Assembly: GCF_014268505.2 (NCBI RefSeq)
Contig: NZ_JABWQP020000011.1
Span: 62,001 to 126,000, forward strand
Direction: 5' to 3'
Length of the DNA: 64,000 nt
DNA from: Pseudomonas khorasanensis
Lineage (GTDB): Bacteria > Pseudomonadota > Gammaproteobacteria > Pseudomonadales > Pseudomonadaceae
This document shows, one piece after another, positions 51,251-60,501 of this stretch (position 1 is the stretch's first letter; each line of letters begins with the position of its first letter). The position numbers and the translations under genes are program-made. Below the pieces are notes generated by a model. That model had not been told where the DNA came from and did not search any database. It saw only the letters and a program-made list of their open reading frames with translations.

Positions 51251-52135
51251 TCAGAGTGTATGCACCAGCCAATCCCGAAATGCCTTCAGCGAAGGCAAAT
51301 TCTCATTGCGCGGTGGATACACCAGGTAATAGCTGCGGCGACTGGTAATCGGCTCCCCCAGTTGCAGCAGCTCGCCCTTGAGCAATTCGTCCTCGACCAG
51401 AATCCTCGGTACCAATCCCACACCGATATTGGCCCGGACCGCCTGAATCAGGTGCGAGGTCATTTCGAAACTCGGCCCGATGCGCATGCTGCGATGGGGC
51501 AGGCCGCGATCGCTGAACCATTCCGCCCACGCCTGGGTATTGCTGCTGACGTTGAGCAGCAACTGCCCGGCGATGTGCTGTTCGGCATCATCGCGTTCAG
51601 CGGCCGACAACTGCGTGCTGGCGATCGCCACCAGCTCTTCGGTATGCAAGGGCAGGGCGGTCAGCCCTGGCCACTCACCGCCGCCGACGCAGATGGCGGC
51701 GTCGATTTCGCTGGTATCGAAATCGATGGCCTCGATTCGCGAATGCAAATGCACAGTCATGCCGGGATGCGCCGTGTAGAAATCCTTCAGCCGTGGCAGC
51801 AGCCATTTCGAACCAAAGGTCGGCAGCGTCGCCAGACGCAGGCTGTGAATGCCGGACCCAAAGGCCATGGCCTGCAACGTTGCGCTGCGGATCTGCCCGA
51901 GCGCTTCGGCGAGTTCGCGCTGGTACATGCGTCCGACGTCGGTCAGCACCACTTGTCGGCCTTCGCGGCTGAACAGGCGCATTCCCAGCATCTTTTCAAG
52001 GATTTGCACTTGGCGGCTGACCGCACTCTGCGTCAATGACAGCTCATGGGCGGCGCGGGTGTAGCTTTCATGGCGGGCGGCGGCCTCGAAAGCCAGCAAC
52101 AGCGACATGGACGGCGTGAGTGTTCGCGGATTCAT
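51251..52135 (-). CDS. LysR-type regulator (GcvA-like)
   Basis: This 294-residue regulator has an N-terminal HTH (RAAHELSLTQSAVSRQVQILEKMLGMRLF, about 27-55) and a PBP-like domain. The LLAFEAAARHESYTRAAHELSLTQSAVSRQV pattern places it with GcvA/AmpR-like LysR proteins. It is divergent from the large FAD/Fe-S dehydrogenase across about 155 bases and is the obvious candidate regulator of that gene. Confidence 0.9.
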   Translation of the reverse strand: MNPRTLTPSMSLLLAFEAAARHESYTRAAHELSLTQSAVSRQVQILEKMLGMRLFSREGRQVVLTDVGRMYQRELAEALGQIRSATLQAMAFGSGIHSLRLATLPTFGSKWLLPRLKDFYTAHPGMTVHLHSRIEAIDFDTSEIDAAICVGGGEWPGLTALPLHTEELVAIASTQLSAAERDDAEQHIAGQLLLNVSSNTQAWAEWFSDRGLPHRSMRIGPSFEMTSHLIQAVRANIGVGLVPRILVEDELLKGELLQLGEPITSRRSYYLVYPPRNENLPSLKAFRDWLVHTL

Positions 52136-52291
52136 TCGTAAAACTCATCGATAGCGGGTCGAATTTACGCTTGTTCCATGCCGGGCCAGCAATGAACATG
52201 GACGCAATCAGATGGCGGAGCCTGACGCAATCATTCGTTGTGTTCAACTGTTCACCGCCACACAGCCCGATTGACCGAGATAACCTGACCG

Positions 52292-55200
52292 ATGATTGCC
52301 CAGCTGTCGCCCGCCAACACCCTGTCCACCGCTTATCAGCAGTTTCTCAATGCCCTTGAGGCGAGCGGTTTTCGCGGTGAAATCAGCGCTGATTACGCCA
52401 GTCGCGTGGTGTTGGCCACGGATAACTCGATCTACCAGCGCCTGCCGCAAGCGGCGGTGTTTCCGATGGACGCCGACGACGTGGCGCGGGTTGCACGGTT
52501 GATCGCCGACCCGGCGTATCAGCAAGTGGTGATCACCCCGCGCGGCGGTGGCACCGGCACGAACGGACAATCGCTGACAGACGGCATTGTCGTCGACCTG
52601 TCGCGGCACATGAACCGCATTCTGGAGATCAACGTCGAGGAGCGCTGGGTGCGGGTGCAGGCCGGCGTGGTCAAGGATCAACTCAACGCTGCGCTGAAAT
52701 CCGCAGAGCTGTTTTTCGCGCCGGAGTTGTCAACCTCCAACCGCGCCACCGTCGGCGGGATGATCAACACCGACGCCAGCGGCCAGGGCAGTTGCACCTA
52801 TGGCAAGACGCGCGACCACGTGCTTGAACTCGACATGATCCTGCGCGGTGGCGAGCGTTTGCACGGGAGGGCGCTGGAGGAAAGCGAGCTCGAAGCGCAG
52901 TGCGCGCGCGACGATCGTGTTGGGGAAGTCTATCGCTGCGCGCGGCAGATCATTGATGAGCAGGGCGAGCTGGTCAAGGCACGCTTCCCGGATCTCAATC
53001 GCTGCCTGACTGGCTATGACCTGGCGCACCTGCGCGAGGCCGACCAGCGCTTCAACCTCAACAGCGTGCTCTGCGGCGCTGAAGGTTCGCTGGGGTTTGT
53101 CGTTGAGGCGCGGTTGAACGTGCTGCCGATTCCCAAACACACAATGCTGGTCAACATTCGCTACGCCGGCTTCATGGATGCCTTGCGCGATGCGCGGGCG
53201 CTGATGGCGCTAAAGCCGCTGTCGATTGAAACCGTCGATTCCAAAGTTCTGCTGCTGGCGATGCAGGACATCGTCTGGCATGGCGTCGCCGAATATTTCC
53301 CGCAAAGCGTCGAGCGCCCGACCCTGGGCATCAATCTCGTCGAGTTCTGTGGTGACGATCCTGAAGACTTGCAGCGCCGCGTCGAAACGTTCATCGACCA
53401 CCTGAAAAATGACCAGACGGTTGAGCGGTTGGGGCACACGCTGGCAGTCGGTCAGGCGGCGGTGAGCAAGGTCTACGGCATGCGCAAGCGCGCAGTGGGT
53501 TTGCTCGGCAACGTTGCCGGTGAAGCCCGCCCGCAGCCTTTCGTCGAAGACACCGCCGTGCCTCCACAGCATCTGGCCGAGTACATCGCCGAGCTGCGCG
53601 ATTTGCTCGACAGCCACGGTTTGCAGTACGGCATGTTCGGCCATGTCGATGCAGGCGTGTTGCATGTACGGCCGATTCTCGACATGAAGGATCCGCAGCA
53701 AGCGGCGCTGGTGCGTCCGGTCTCCGATGGCGTCGCCGCGCTGACTCAGCGCTACGGTGGCTTGCTTTGGGGCGAGCACGGCAAGGGCCTGCGTTCGGAA
53801 TACGCGCCGGCATTCTTTGGCGAGTTGTATCCGGCGCTGCAGGCCTTGAAAGCGGCATTCGACCCGTTCAACCAGTTCAACCCCGGCAAAATCGCCACCC
53901 CGGCTAACAGCGGCGCGACGCTGCTCAAGATCGACGAAGTGACCCTGCGCGGCGAAGTGGATCGGCAGATCGACGAGAAAGTCTGGCAAAGCTACGGTGC
54001 CGCCATGCATTGCAACGGCAATGGCGCCTGCTACAACTTCGATCCCGATGACGCCATGTGCCCGTCGTGGAAAGCCACTCGCGAACGCGCGCAATCGCCC
54101 AAGGGCCGCGCTTCGCTGATTCGCGAGTGGCTGCGCCTGCAGGGCGAGGCGGGTGTCGACGTGTTGTCCGATGCGATTCGCAAACCTGCGTTCTTCAGCA
54201 GCTTATGGCGGCGCTGGCGCAACAGCCGCGATCCGTCGGCGGACTTCTCCCATGAAGTGTATGACGCCATGGCCGGTTGCCTGGCGTGCAAGTCCTGCGC
54301 GGGGCAATGCCCGGTGAAGGTCAACGTGCCGGAGTTTCGTTCGCGGTTTCTCGAGCTGTATCACGGCCGTTATCTGCGTCCGGCGCGTGATTATCTGATT
54401 GCCTCGCTGGAATACAGCATTCCGTACATGGCGCGGATTCCGGCGTTGTACAACGGTTTGATGGGCGCGTCCTGGGTGCGCAATGGGTTGGCGCGTGTCG
54501 GCGGCATGGTCGACGTGCCGTTGCTCAGCCGGTTCGATTTCCTCGCGGCGATGCGGCGTTGGCAGGTGCAGCCGGCGACGGTCGCAACGCTTTCTGCGCT
54601 GACTGAGGCGCAGCGCGAGCACAGTGTGGTGATCGTGCAGGATGCTTTCACGCGCTACTTTGAAGCGCCGCTGCTGGCTGATCTGGTCGAGCTGATTTCG
54701 CGCCTGGGTTATCAGGCGTATCTGGCACCGTTCAGCGCCAACGGCAAACCGCTGCATGTGCAAGGCTTTCTATCTGCGTTCAATCGCGCGGCATTGCGCA
54801 ACGCTGAGCAACTGCAGGCGCTGGCGCAGACCGGGGTGCCATTGTTGGGGCTCGATCCGGCGATGACGCTGGTGTATCGCCAGGAATATCTGAAAGTGCC
54901 AGGCCTGGAGGTATGTCCGCACGTGGCGCTGGTACAGGAATGGCTGCTCAAGGTCATGCCGCAAAGGCTGCCTCAGGAGCAGGCCGAGCCGTTTCGTCTG
55001 CTCGCACATTGCACCGAAAAAACCAACGCGCCGGGGGCCACCCGGCAGTGGGAGCAGGTCTTCGAACGGGCCGGTCTGAAGCTGGCGACACAGGCCACCG
55101 GTTGCTGCGGCATGTCTGGCACCTACGGCCACGAAGCACGTAACCGGGAAACGTCAGCGGTGATTTACGAGCAATCGTGGGCGCGTCAGGTTCAGGCGCC

Positions 55201-55318
55201 AGCAGAGCAGGGCGAGGCCCTGGCGACCGGATATTCCTGCCGTAGCCAGGTCAAGCGCCAGTCGGATCAGGCGCTGCGCCATCCTTTGCAGGTGTTGCTT
55301 GAGGCGCTGCGTCGCTGA
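52292..55318 (+). CDS. YdiJ-like FAD-linked oxidase / Fe-S dehydrogenase (probable D-2-hydroxyacid dehydrogenase)
   Basis: This is a 1008-residue fusion. It has an FAD-binding PCMH domain (about 45-260; VVITPRGGGTGTNGQSL and ELSTSNRATVGGMINTDASGQGS), an FAD-oxidase C domain (to about 545; CHGHVD-like GMFGHVDAGVLHVRP), a ferredoxin-like domain with CLACKSCAGQCPV (about 662-674), and a CCG-type C-terminal part with ATGCCGMSGTYGHE. It resembles YdiJ, a D-2-hydroxyglutarate/D-lactate-type dehydrogenase feeding the respiratory chain. It is divergent from a LysR regulator. The last 68 bases overlap the convergent pqiA-like gene. Confidence 0.9.
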   Translation: MIAQLSPANTLSTAYQQFLNALEASGFRGEISADYASRVVLATDNSIYQRLPQAAVFPMDADDVARVARLIADPAYQQVVITPRGGGTGTNGQSLTDGIVVDLSRHMNRILEINVEERWVRVQAGVVKDQLNAALKSAELFFAPELSTSNRATVGGMINTDASGQGSCTYGKTRDHVLELDMILRGGERLHGRALEESELEAQCARDDRVGEVYRCARQIIDEQGELVKARFPDLNRCLTGYDLAHLREADQRFNLNSVLCGAEGSLGFVVEARLNVLPIPKHTMLVNIRYAGFMDALRDARALMALKPLSIETVDSKVLLLAMQDIVWHGVAEYFPQSVERPTLGINLVEFCGDDPEDLQRRVETFIDHLKNDQTVERLGHTLAVGQAAVSKVYGMRKRAVGLLGNVAGEARPQPFVEDTAVPPQHLAEYIAELRDLLDSHGLQYGMFGHVDAGVLHVRPILDMKDPQQAALVRPVSDGVAALTQRYGGLLWGEHGKGLRSEYAPAFFGELYPALQALKAAFDPFNQFNPGKIATPANSGATLLKIDEVTLRGEVDRQIDEKVWQSYGAAMHCNGNGACYNFDPDDAMCPSWKATRERAQSPKGRASLIREWLRLQGEAGVDVLSDAIRKPAFFSSLWRRWRNSRDPSADFSHEVYDAMAGCLACKSCAGQCPVKVNVPEFRSRFLELYHGRYLRPARDYLIASLEYSIPYMARIPALYNGLMGASWVRNGLARVGGMVDVPLLSRFDFLAAMRRWQVQPATVATLSALTEAQREHSVVIVQDAFTRYFEAPLLADLVELISRLGYQAYLAPFSANGKPLHVQGFLSAFNRAALRNAEQLQALAQTGVPLLGLDPAMTLVYRQEYLKVPGLEVCPHVALVQEWLLKVMPQRLPQEQAEPFRLLAHCTEKTNAPGATRQWEQVFERAGLKLATQATGCCGMSGTYGHEARNRETSAVIYEQSWARQVQAPAEQGEALATGYSCRSQVKRQSDQALRHPLQVLLEALRR

Positions 55319-55937
55319 CCGATTCGTCCGTGTCCCTGTCCCAGATCAGGCGAGGGTCGAAACTCATCGCCGCGAGCATGGTGAACACCACGACCAGGCC
55401 GAAAAACAGAATGCCCGGCCGTGGTTCGATGTCGCCCAGCGCCTGAAATTTCACCAGCGCGGCGACCAGCGCCACCACCAGTACGTCGAGCATCGACCAA
55501 TAGCCGATCAGCTCGACGAAGCGGTACAGCTTCGAACGCTCTTTGCGCGCCCAGAGGCTGTCTCGCTGCACGGTGACCAAAAGCAGCGTCAGGGCGACGA
55601 ATTTGATCCCCGGCACGGCAATGCTAGCGATAAAAATGATCAGGGCAATGTCCCACGCCCCGGCTTCCCAGAATTCCAGCACGCCGCTCATGATCGTGCT
55701 GTCGGCGCCGCTGCCGAGCATGACGGTGTTCATCACCGGCAGCAGATTGGCCGGTATATAAAAGATCAGTGCGGCCAGCATGTAGGCCCAGGTGCGCGTC
55801 AGGGAATTGGTCTTGCGCCGATGCAATGGCGCATCGCAGCGCGGGCATTGGCGTGGTTCGTCGCGCATGTCGCAAGCCAGGCCGCAGCTGTGGCACAGGC
55901 AAAGATTGAGTTCGCTGGCAGTGGCGGGCCGCTTCAT
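55251..55937 (-). CDS. Paraquat-inducible protein A domain, second half-protein
   Basis: This 228-residue inner-membrane protein has a zinc-ribbon-like N-terminus (CHSCGLACDM ... CPRCDAPLHRRK, residues about 15-43) and four membrane helices of the PqiA fold (AALIFYIPANLLPVMNTV ...). It corresponds to one half of the double-length PqiA (YebS) protein. Its start overlaps the stop of the first half-gene by four bases. Normally pqiB (an MCE lipid-shuttling protein) follows; here the gene instead ends inside the convergent dehydrogenase, so no MCE partner is adjacent. Confidence 0.87.
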   Translation of the reverse strand: MKRPATASELNLCLCHSCGLACDMRDEPRQCPRCDAPLHRRKTNSLTRTWAYMLAALIFYIPANLLPVMNTVMLGSGADSTIMSGVLEFWEAGAWDIALIIFIASIAVPGIKFVALTLLLVTVQRDSLWARKERSKLYRFVELIGYWSMLDVLVVALVAALVKFQALGDIEPRPGILFFGLVVVFTMLAAMSFDPRLIWDRDTDESVSDAAPQATPAKDGAAPDPTGA

Positions 55938-56530
55938 AGAATGTCCCAGAGTTCGCGGATGTCGCGTCCGGCAATGCGGATCATCATCAGACTCAGCGCT
56001 GCCAGGGCGAACAGGCCGATGCCGGGCAGCACGTCCAGCAGGCCGGCGAGTTTAAACACCGCGACCATCGCGCCCAGCAGACACACTTCAAGCATGCTCC
56101 ACGGGCGCAGGGTTTCCAGCCAGCGCATGCACGGTTTGAAACCCGGCGCCCGGCGCATGACCAGGGCAAAACTCAGCACCCAGATCAACAGAACCAGTTG
56201 AAACGCGGGAGCGATGATGATCGCAATCGCCGCAACCATCGCGATGAAAGTGATAGGGCCCTGGCTTAGCGCGAGCACCGAATCCCAGAGGGTCGCGCTG
56301 TTTCGCATGCCCTGGAGGCTGATGCTCATCACCGGGTAGAAATTAGCGAACAGCCACAGCATCGCCGCCGTGAGCGTCAGTGCCAGACGTTGCTCGATGG
56401 TCAAGCCGTTGAAGCGCTGGAGCACGCTCCCGCAGCGCACGCACAAGGTTTTCTGGTGTCTGGCGAGCGCGACTTTTTCGTACACGCAATCGCAGTGTTC
56501 ACAGATGATCAGGTGTTGGGTGTTGACCAT
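55934..56530 (-). CDS. Paraquat-inducible protein A domain, first half-protein
   Basis: The 198-residue inner-membrane protein starts MVNTQHLIICEHCDCVYEKVAL with a Cys pair at about 11-14 and CVRCGSVL at about 30-35, followed by four membrane helices (LTLTAAMLWLFANFYPVMSISL ...). It equals the N-terminal half of PqiA; together the two genes split what is one protein in E. coli. PqiA acts with PqiB/PqiC in envelope lipid transport. I chose ATG 56530; upstream sequence in frame is unrelated. Confidence 0.87.
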   Translation of the reverse strand: MVNTQHLIICEHCDCVYEKVALARHQKTLCVRCGSVLQRFNGLTIEQRLALTLTAAMLWLFANFYPVMSISLQGMRNSATLWDSVLALSQGPITFIAMVAAIAIIIAPAFQLVLLIWVLSFALVMRRAPGFKPCMRWLETLRPWSMLEVCLLGAMVAVFKLAGLLDVLPGIGLFALAALSLMMIRIAGRDIRELWDIL

Positions 56531-56747
56531 GGACAACGCTCGACGACAGGCCGCAAGGGTAGGGCAGACTTGTTCACTATAGAAGCCTGTCGCCGATGGG
56601 CAACCCAAATGCTGCCAAGCCCAGAGCTTTGCTGAGAATCACTATTGATGAGGCTTGGGTTTGTGCTTGTTGATGTTATAAGATAACGCGAAACCCAAGG
56701 GCGACGCTGTCGCTGCTCCGTGTTATCCCCTCGATTGTGAAAGATCC

Positions 56748-57917
56748 ATGACGAATGTGCTTCCTCGTTCTGCCCCTTTAACGACTGGCCGGCTGCTGTC
56801 CATTGATGCGCTCAGAGGCCTGGTGATCCTGTTCATGCTGCTCGATCACGTGCGCGAAACCTTCCTGCTGCACCGTCAGGTGTCTGACCCGATGGACATT
56901 GCGAGCACTGAGCCGGCGCTGTTTTTCAGCCGCACCCTGGCGCATTTGTGTGCGCCGGTGTTTGTCTTGCTGACCGGATTGTCGGCGTGGTTGTACGGCG
57001 AAAAATACGCGGGCAAGGCTGACGTCAGTGCGTTTCTGTTCAAACGCGGATTGTTTCTGGTGGTGCTGGAATTCACCTTGGTCAACTTCGCCTGGACGTT
57101 CCAGCTACCACCCAGCGTGATCTATTTGCAGGTGATCTGGGCCATCGGTTTGAGCATGATCGCCCTGGCGCTGCTGGTCTGGTTGCCACGCGCGGTGCTG
57201 CTGACCTTGAGCCTGGCGATCATCGCCGGGCACAACCTGCTCGATGCGGTGCATTTCCCGGTGGAATCAGCCATGCATGTGCCTTGGGCGATCTTGCATG
57301 ACCGTGGCTGGATCGAGGTCAGTGAAACCCTTCGCCTGCGCACCTCATACCCGCTGCTGCCGTGGATTGGCGTGATCGGTCTGGGCTATGCGCTGGGGCC
57401 GTGGTTTGCGCGCGGCATGGACGCGGCTGTGCGCCAGCGTCGTTTGCTGACCGTGGGTATCGGTGGATTGCTGGGGTTCGTGGCGCTGCGGTTGATCAAT
57501 GGCTACGGCGAGAAGCCGTGGGCCGTCAGCGATTCGCTGGTGCAGACCCTGATGAGTTTTTTCAACATCACCAAATATCCGCCATCGCTGTTGTTCATCG
57601 CCCTGACCGTGAGCACGGGCCTGTTGCTGTTGCTAGCGTTCGAACGCCTGCAGGCGCATCGCTGGATTCGCTGGCTGACCGTGTTCGGTTCGGCGCCGAT
57701 GTTTTTCTACCTGCTGCACCTGTACGCGTTGAAGGTGTTCTACGTGGTTGGCGTCGCGCTTTTTGGTCTGAATCAGGGCAGCTATTTCGGGTTTTCGACG
57801 GTGGGGGCGGTGTGGCTGGCGGCAGTAATTCTGGCTGTGGTGCTTTTTCCGGCAGTGCGCTGGTTTTCGGCGCTGAAAGCCCGGCGCCGGGACATTAGCT
57901 GGTTGAAATATCTTTAA
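56748..57917 (+). CDS. DUF1624 (heparan-alpha-glucosaminide acetyltransferase-like) membrane protein
   Basis: This 389-residue protein with about ten membrane helices starts with RLLSIDALRGLVILFMLLDHVRETFLLH (about 14-41), the DUF1624 signature whose catalytic-type His is conserved in HGSNAT-like acyltransferases. LCAPVFVLLTGLSAWLYG and SAPMFFYLLHLYALKVFY are further family blocks. It may transfer an acyl group to a sugar or lipid across the membrane, but no bacterial role is firmly assigned. It is divergent from the pqiA genes. Confidence 0.85.
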   Translation: MTNVLPRSAPLTTGRLLSIDALRGLVILFMLLDHVRETFLLHRQVSDPMDIASTEPALFFSRTLAHLCAPVFVLLTGLSAWLYGEKYAGKADVSAFLFKRGLFLVVLEFTLVNFAWTFQLPPSVIYLQVIWAIGLSMIALALLVWLPRAVLLTLSLAIIAGHNLLDAVHFPVESAMHVPWAILHDRGWIEVSETLRLRTSYPLLPWIGVIGLGYALGPWFARGMDAAVRQRRLLTVGIGGLLGFVALRLINGYGEKPWAVSDSLVQTLMSFFNITKYPPSLLFIALTVSTGLLLLLAFERLQAHRWIRWLTVFGSAPMFFYLLHLYALKVFYVVGVALFGLNQGSYFGFSTVGAVWLAAVILAVVLFPAVRWFSALKARRRDISWLKYL

Positions 57918-57928
57918 ATCGCAGACCT

Positions 57929-58019
57929 TGTGGGAGCGAGCTTGCTCGCGAAAGCGGTGTTTCAGCCACCGATGTGTTGACTGACCAACCCTCTTCGCGA
58001 GCAGGCTCGCTCCCACAGG
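57929..58019. repeat. REP pair (inverted)
   Basis: TTGTGGGAGCGAGCTTGCTCGCGAA and TTCGCGAGCAGGCTCGCTCCCACA face each other between convergent genes. Confidence 0.88.
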
Positions 58020-58036
58020 TTTTTCAGGTGTATGGA

Positions 58037-59428
58037 TTATTTACGATCCAGCCACACGGTCTGCGCGTTGCAGAATTCACGCACGCCGAAGTGCGACAGT
58101 TCACGACCGAAGCCGCTTTTCTTCACGCCACCAAAGGTCACGCGTGGGTCGCTGGCGGAGTAGCCGTTGATGAACACGCCGCCGGTTTCCAGTTCGCTGG
58201 TCAGTTGCTGGGCCAGCGCCACATTGGCGGTGTAGATCGTTGCGGTCAGACCGAATTCGCTGTCGTTGGCCAGTGCCACGGCATGGGCGCAATCGCGAGC
58301 GGTGATGATCGACGCGACCGGGCCGAACAGCTCCTGTTTGAACGAGGTCATGCGGTCGGTGACGCCGCCCAACACCGTGGGTTCGTAGTAATTGCCGGGA
58401 CCTTCGGACTTGCCGCCACCGAGCAGCAGGGTCGCACCTTCTTCGAGGGTGTCGCGCACTTGCTGATCCAGTTCATCGCGCAGATCGAAACGCGCCATCG
58501 GCCCGATGTAGGTGTCGGCCGCCAGTGGATCGCCCATCTTCAACTGGCGGGTGGCTTCGACAAACTTGCGGGTGAATTCTTCAACCACACCTTGCTCGAT
58601 GATGAGGCGTTTGGCGGCCGCGCAGACTTGCCCGGAGTTCTGGTAGCGACCAACCACTGCCGCTTGCACCGCTTCATCCAGATTGGCGTCATTGAGCACG
58701 ATGAACGGATCGGAGCCGCCGAGTTCCAGCACGCATTTTTTCAGCGCAGCACCGGCCTGGGCGCCGATGGCCATACCGGCGCGCACGCTACCGGTCAGGG
58801 TCACGGCGGCGATGCGCGGGTCGGCGATGGCGGTGGAAACACCTTCGGTGGTGACGTTCAGCACTTCGAACACGCCATCAGGAAAACCGGCGCGGACGAA
58901 AGCATTACGCAACAGATACGCGCTGCCCATCACGTTCGGCGCGTGCTTGAGTACGTAGGTATTGCCAGCAACCAGGGCAGGCACAGCACCGCGCAGCACT
59001 TGCCAGATCGGGAAGTTCCACGGCATCACCGCCAGAATCGGGCCGAGCGGGCGGTATTCGATACGCGCCTTGCCACCCTCGACCTGAGTGGCTTCGGCGT
59101 CGAGCATGGCCGGGCCGTGTTCGGCGTACCACTCGCACAGCTTGGCGCATTTTTCGATTTCGCCACGGGCCTGGGCGATCGGCTTGCCCATTTCCTGGGT
59201 GATCATGGTCGCCATGGTTTCAGCCGTTTCACGCAGCGCGCCGGCGAGGGCGGTCAGCAAGCGCGAACGATCCTGCAGCGGCTTGCGCTTCCACTTGCCG
59301 AAGCCGAAAGCGGCGCGGGTGAGCGCAGCGTCGAGGGCGGCGGCGGATTCAAATGCGTAGTGCCCGATCTGTTCGCCTGTGGCGGGGTTGATCGAAATGG
59401 CGTGGGTCTGGCTGGAAATCTGGCTCAT
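58037..59428 (-). CDS. sad: NAD(P)+-dependent aldehyde dehydrogenase, Sad (succinate-semialdehyde) type
   Basis: The 463-residue ALDH has catalytic Cys269 (NSGQVCAAAK), general base Glu235 (LELGGSD), and cofactor motif MPWNFPIWQVLRG (about 135-147) with LTGSVRAG (211-218). Overall it resembles Sad/YneI succinate-semialdehyde dehydrogenases. It is divergent from a LysR regulator resembling YneJ/PtrR, as in E. coli, which supports the assignment; broader aldehyde specificity cannot be excluded. Confidence 0.87.
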   Translation of the reverse strand: MSQISSQTHAISINPATGEQIGHYAFESAAALDAALTRAAFGFGKWKRKPLQDRSRLLTALAGALRETAETMATMITQEMGKPIAQARGEIEKCAKLCEWYAEHGPAMLDAEATQVEGGKARIEYRPLGPILAVMPWNFPIWQVLRGAVPALVAGNTYVLKHAPNVMGSAYLLRNAFVRAGFPDGVFEVLNVTTEGVSTAIADPRIAAVTLTGSVRAGMAIGAQAGAALKKCVLELGGSDPFIVLNDANLDEAVQAAVVGRYQNSGQVCAAAKRLIIEQGVVEEFTRKFVEATRQLKMGDPLAADTYIGPMARFDLRDELDQQVRDTLEEGATLLLGGGKSEGPGNYYEPTVLGGVTDRMTSFKQELFGPVASIITARDCAHAVALANDSEFGLTATIYTANVALAQQLTSELETGGVFINGYSASDPRVTFGGVKKSGFGRELSHFGVREFCNAQTVWLDRK

Positions 59429-59531
59429 GGCGTCGTCCTGCGTGTTCAGTGGATGGGCCTAGAGTAGGGTGGCGTTTGTTTTCTGGAAACTGAATAATAA
59501 AGATCGTTTCTTTCACGATTGGAGAATGAGT

Positions 59532-60410
59532 GTGGATCTGGTGCAGCTGGAAATCTTCAAGGCCGTTGCCGAGCACGGCAGCATCAGCGCCGCTGCGGCG
59601 CAGATCCACCGTGTGCCATCGAACCTGACCACGCGGATCAAACAGCTGGAGCAGGATCTCGGCGTGGACCTGTTTATCCGTGAGAAAAGCCGTTTGCGTC
59701 TGTCACCGGCGGGGTGGAGTTTTCTTGAGTACACCCGGCGCATTCTCGATCTTGTGCAGGAAGCGCGGGCCACTGTGGCGGGCGAAGAACCCCAGGGTGC
59801 GTTCCCTCTGGGCTCGCTGGAAAGTACGGCGGCGGTGCGCATTCCCGAACTGCTGGCCGCGTACAACCAGCAGCACCCCAAGGTCGATCTCGACCTGTCC
59901 ACCGGGCCGTCGGGGACGATGATCGATGGCGTGCTCTCCGGGCGCCTGGTCGCTGCATTTGTCGACGGCCCGGTGCTGCACCCGGCCCTGGAAGGCGTAC
60001 CGGCGTTCGAGGAAGAGATGGTCATCATCGCGCCGCTCAATCATTCACCGGTTGAGCGAGCGGCGGATGTGAACGGCGAAAATATCTACGCCTTCCGTTC
60101 CAACTGTTCCTACCGCCACCATTTCGAAAAATGGTTCAGCACCGACGCGGCCGTGCCGGGCAAGATCTTCGAAATGGAGTCCTATCATGGCATGCTCGCT
60201 TGCGTCAGCGCCGGCGCCGGCCTGGCGCTGATGCCACGCAAAATGCTGCAAAGCATGCCGGGCAGCGCGACCGTCAGTGTCTGGCCTTTGGCAACCGATT
60301 TTCGCTACCTGACGACCTGGCTGGTGTGGCGCCGTGGCACGGTTTCGCGCAGTTTGAGCATGTTTGTGCGTTTGCTTGAGGAGCGCGGCGTGGTGCGAGC
60401 AGAGCCTTAA
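59532..60410 (+). CDS. LysR-type regulator divergent from sad (PtrR/YneJ-like)
   Basis: This 292-residue LysR regulator begins MDLVQLEIFKAVAEHGSISAAAAQIHRVPSNLTTRIKQLEQDLG; the VPSNLTTRIKQLE recognition helix is that of the YneJ/CynR-related group. GGAGA at 59521-59525 is six bases before GTG 59532 but only one base after it comes the ATG at 59526, so I prefer GTG. It probably regulates the sad gene and itself across about 100 bases, with semialdehyde or putrescine catabolites as possible signals. Confidence 0.87.
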   Translation: MDLVQLEIFKAVAEHGSISAAAAQIHRVPSNLTTRIKQLEQDLGVDLFIREKSRLRLSPAGWSFLEYTRRILDLVQEARATVAGEEPQGAFPLGSLESTAAVRIPELLAAYNQQHPKVDLDLSTGPSGTMIDGVLSGRLVAAFVDGPVLHPALEGVPAFEEEMVIIAPLNHSPVERAADVNGENIYAFRSNCSYRHHFEKWFSTDAAVPGKIFEMESYHGMLACVSAGAGLALMPRKMLQSMPGSATVSVWPLATDFRYLTTWLVWRRGTVSRSLSMFVRLLEERGVVRAEP

Positions 60411-60436
60411 TAATTCGGCGACTCTAGCGCAAAACA

Positions 60437-60462
60437 CAAGGCCCGCACTATCGCGGGCCTTG
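60437..60462. terminator. Bidirectional terminator
   Basis: CAAGGCCCGC (60437-60446) and GCGGGCCTTG (60453-60462) form a perfect 10-bp stem with a six-base loop between the LysR gene and the convergent hydrolase. Confidence 0.82.
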
Positions 60463-60501
60463 GTTCATCAGCATTTACAGGTAGCTCGTGCCACGCGCAA
60501 T

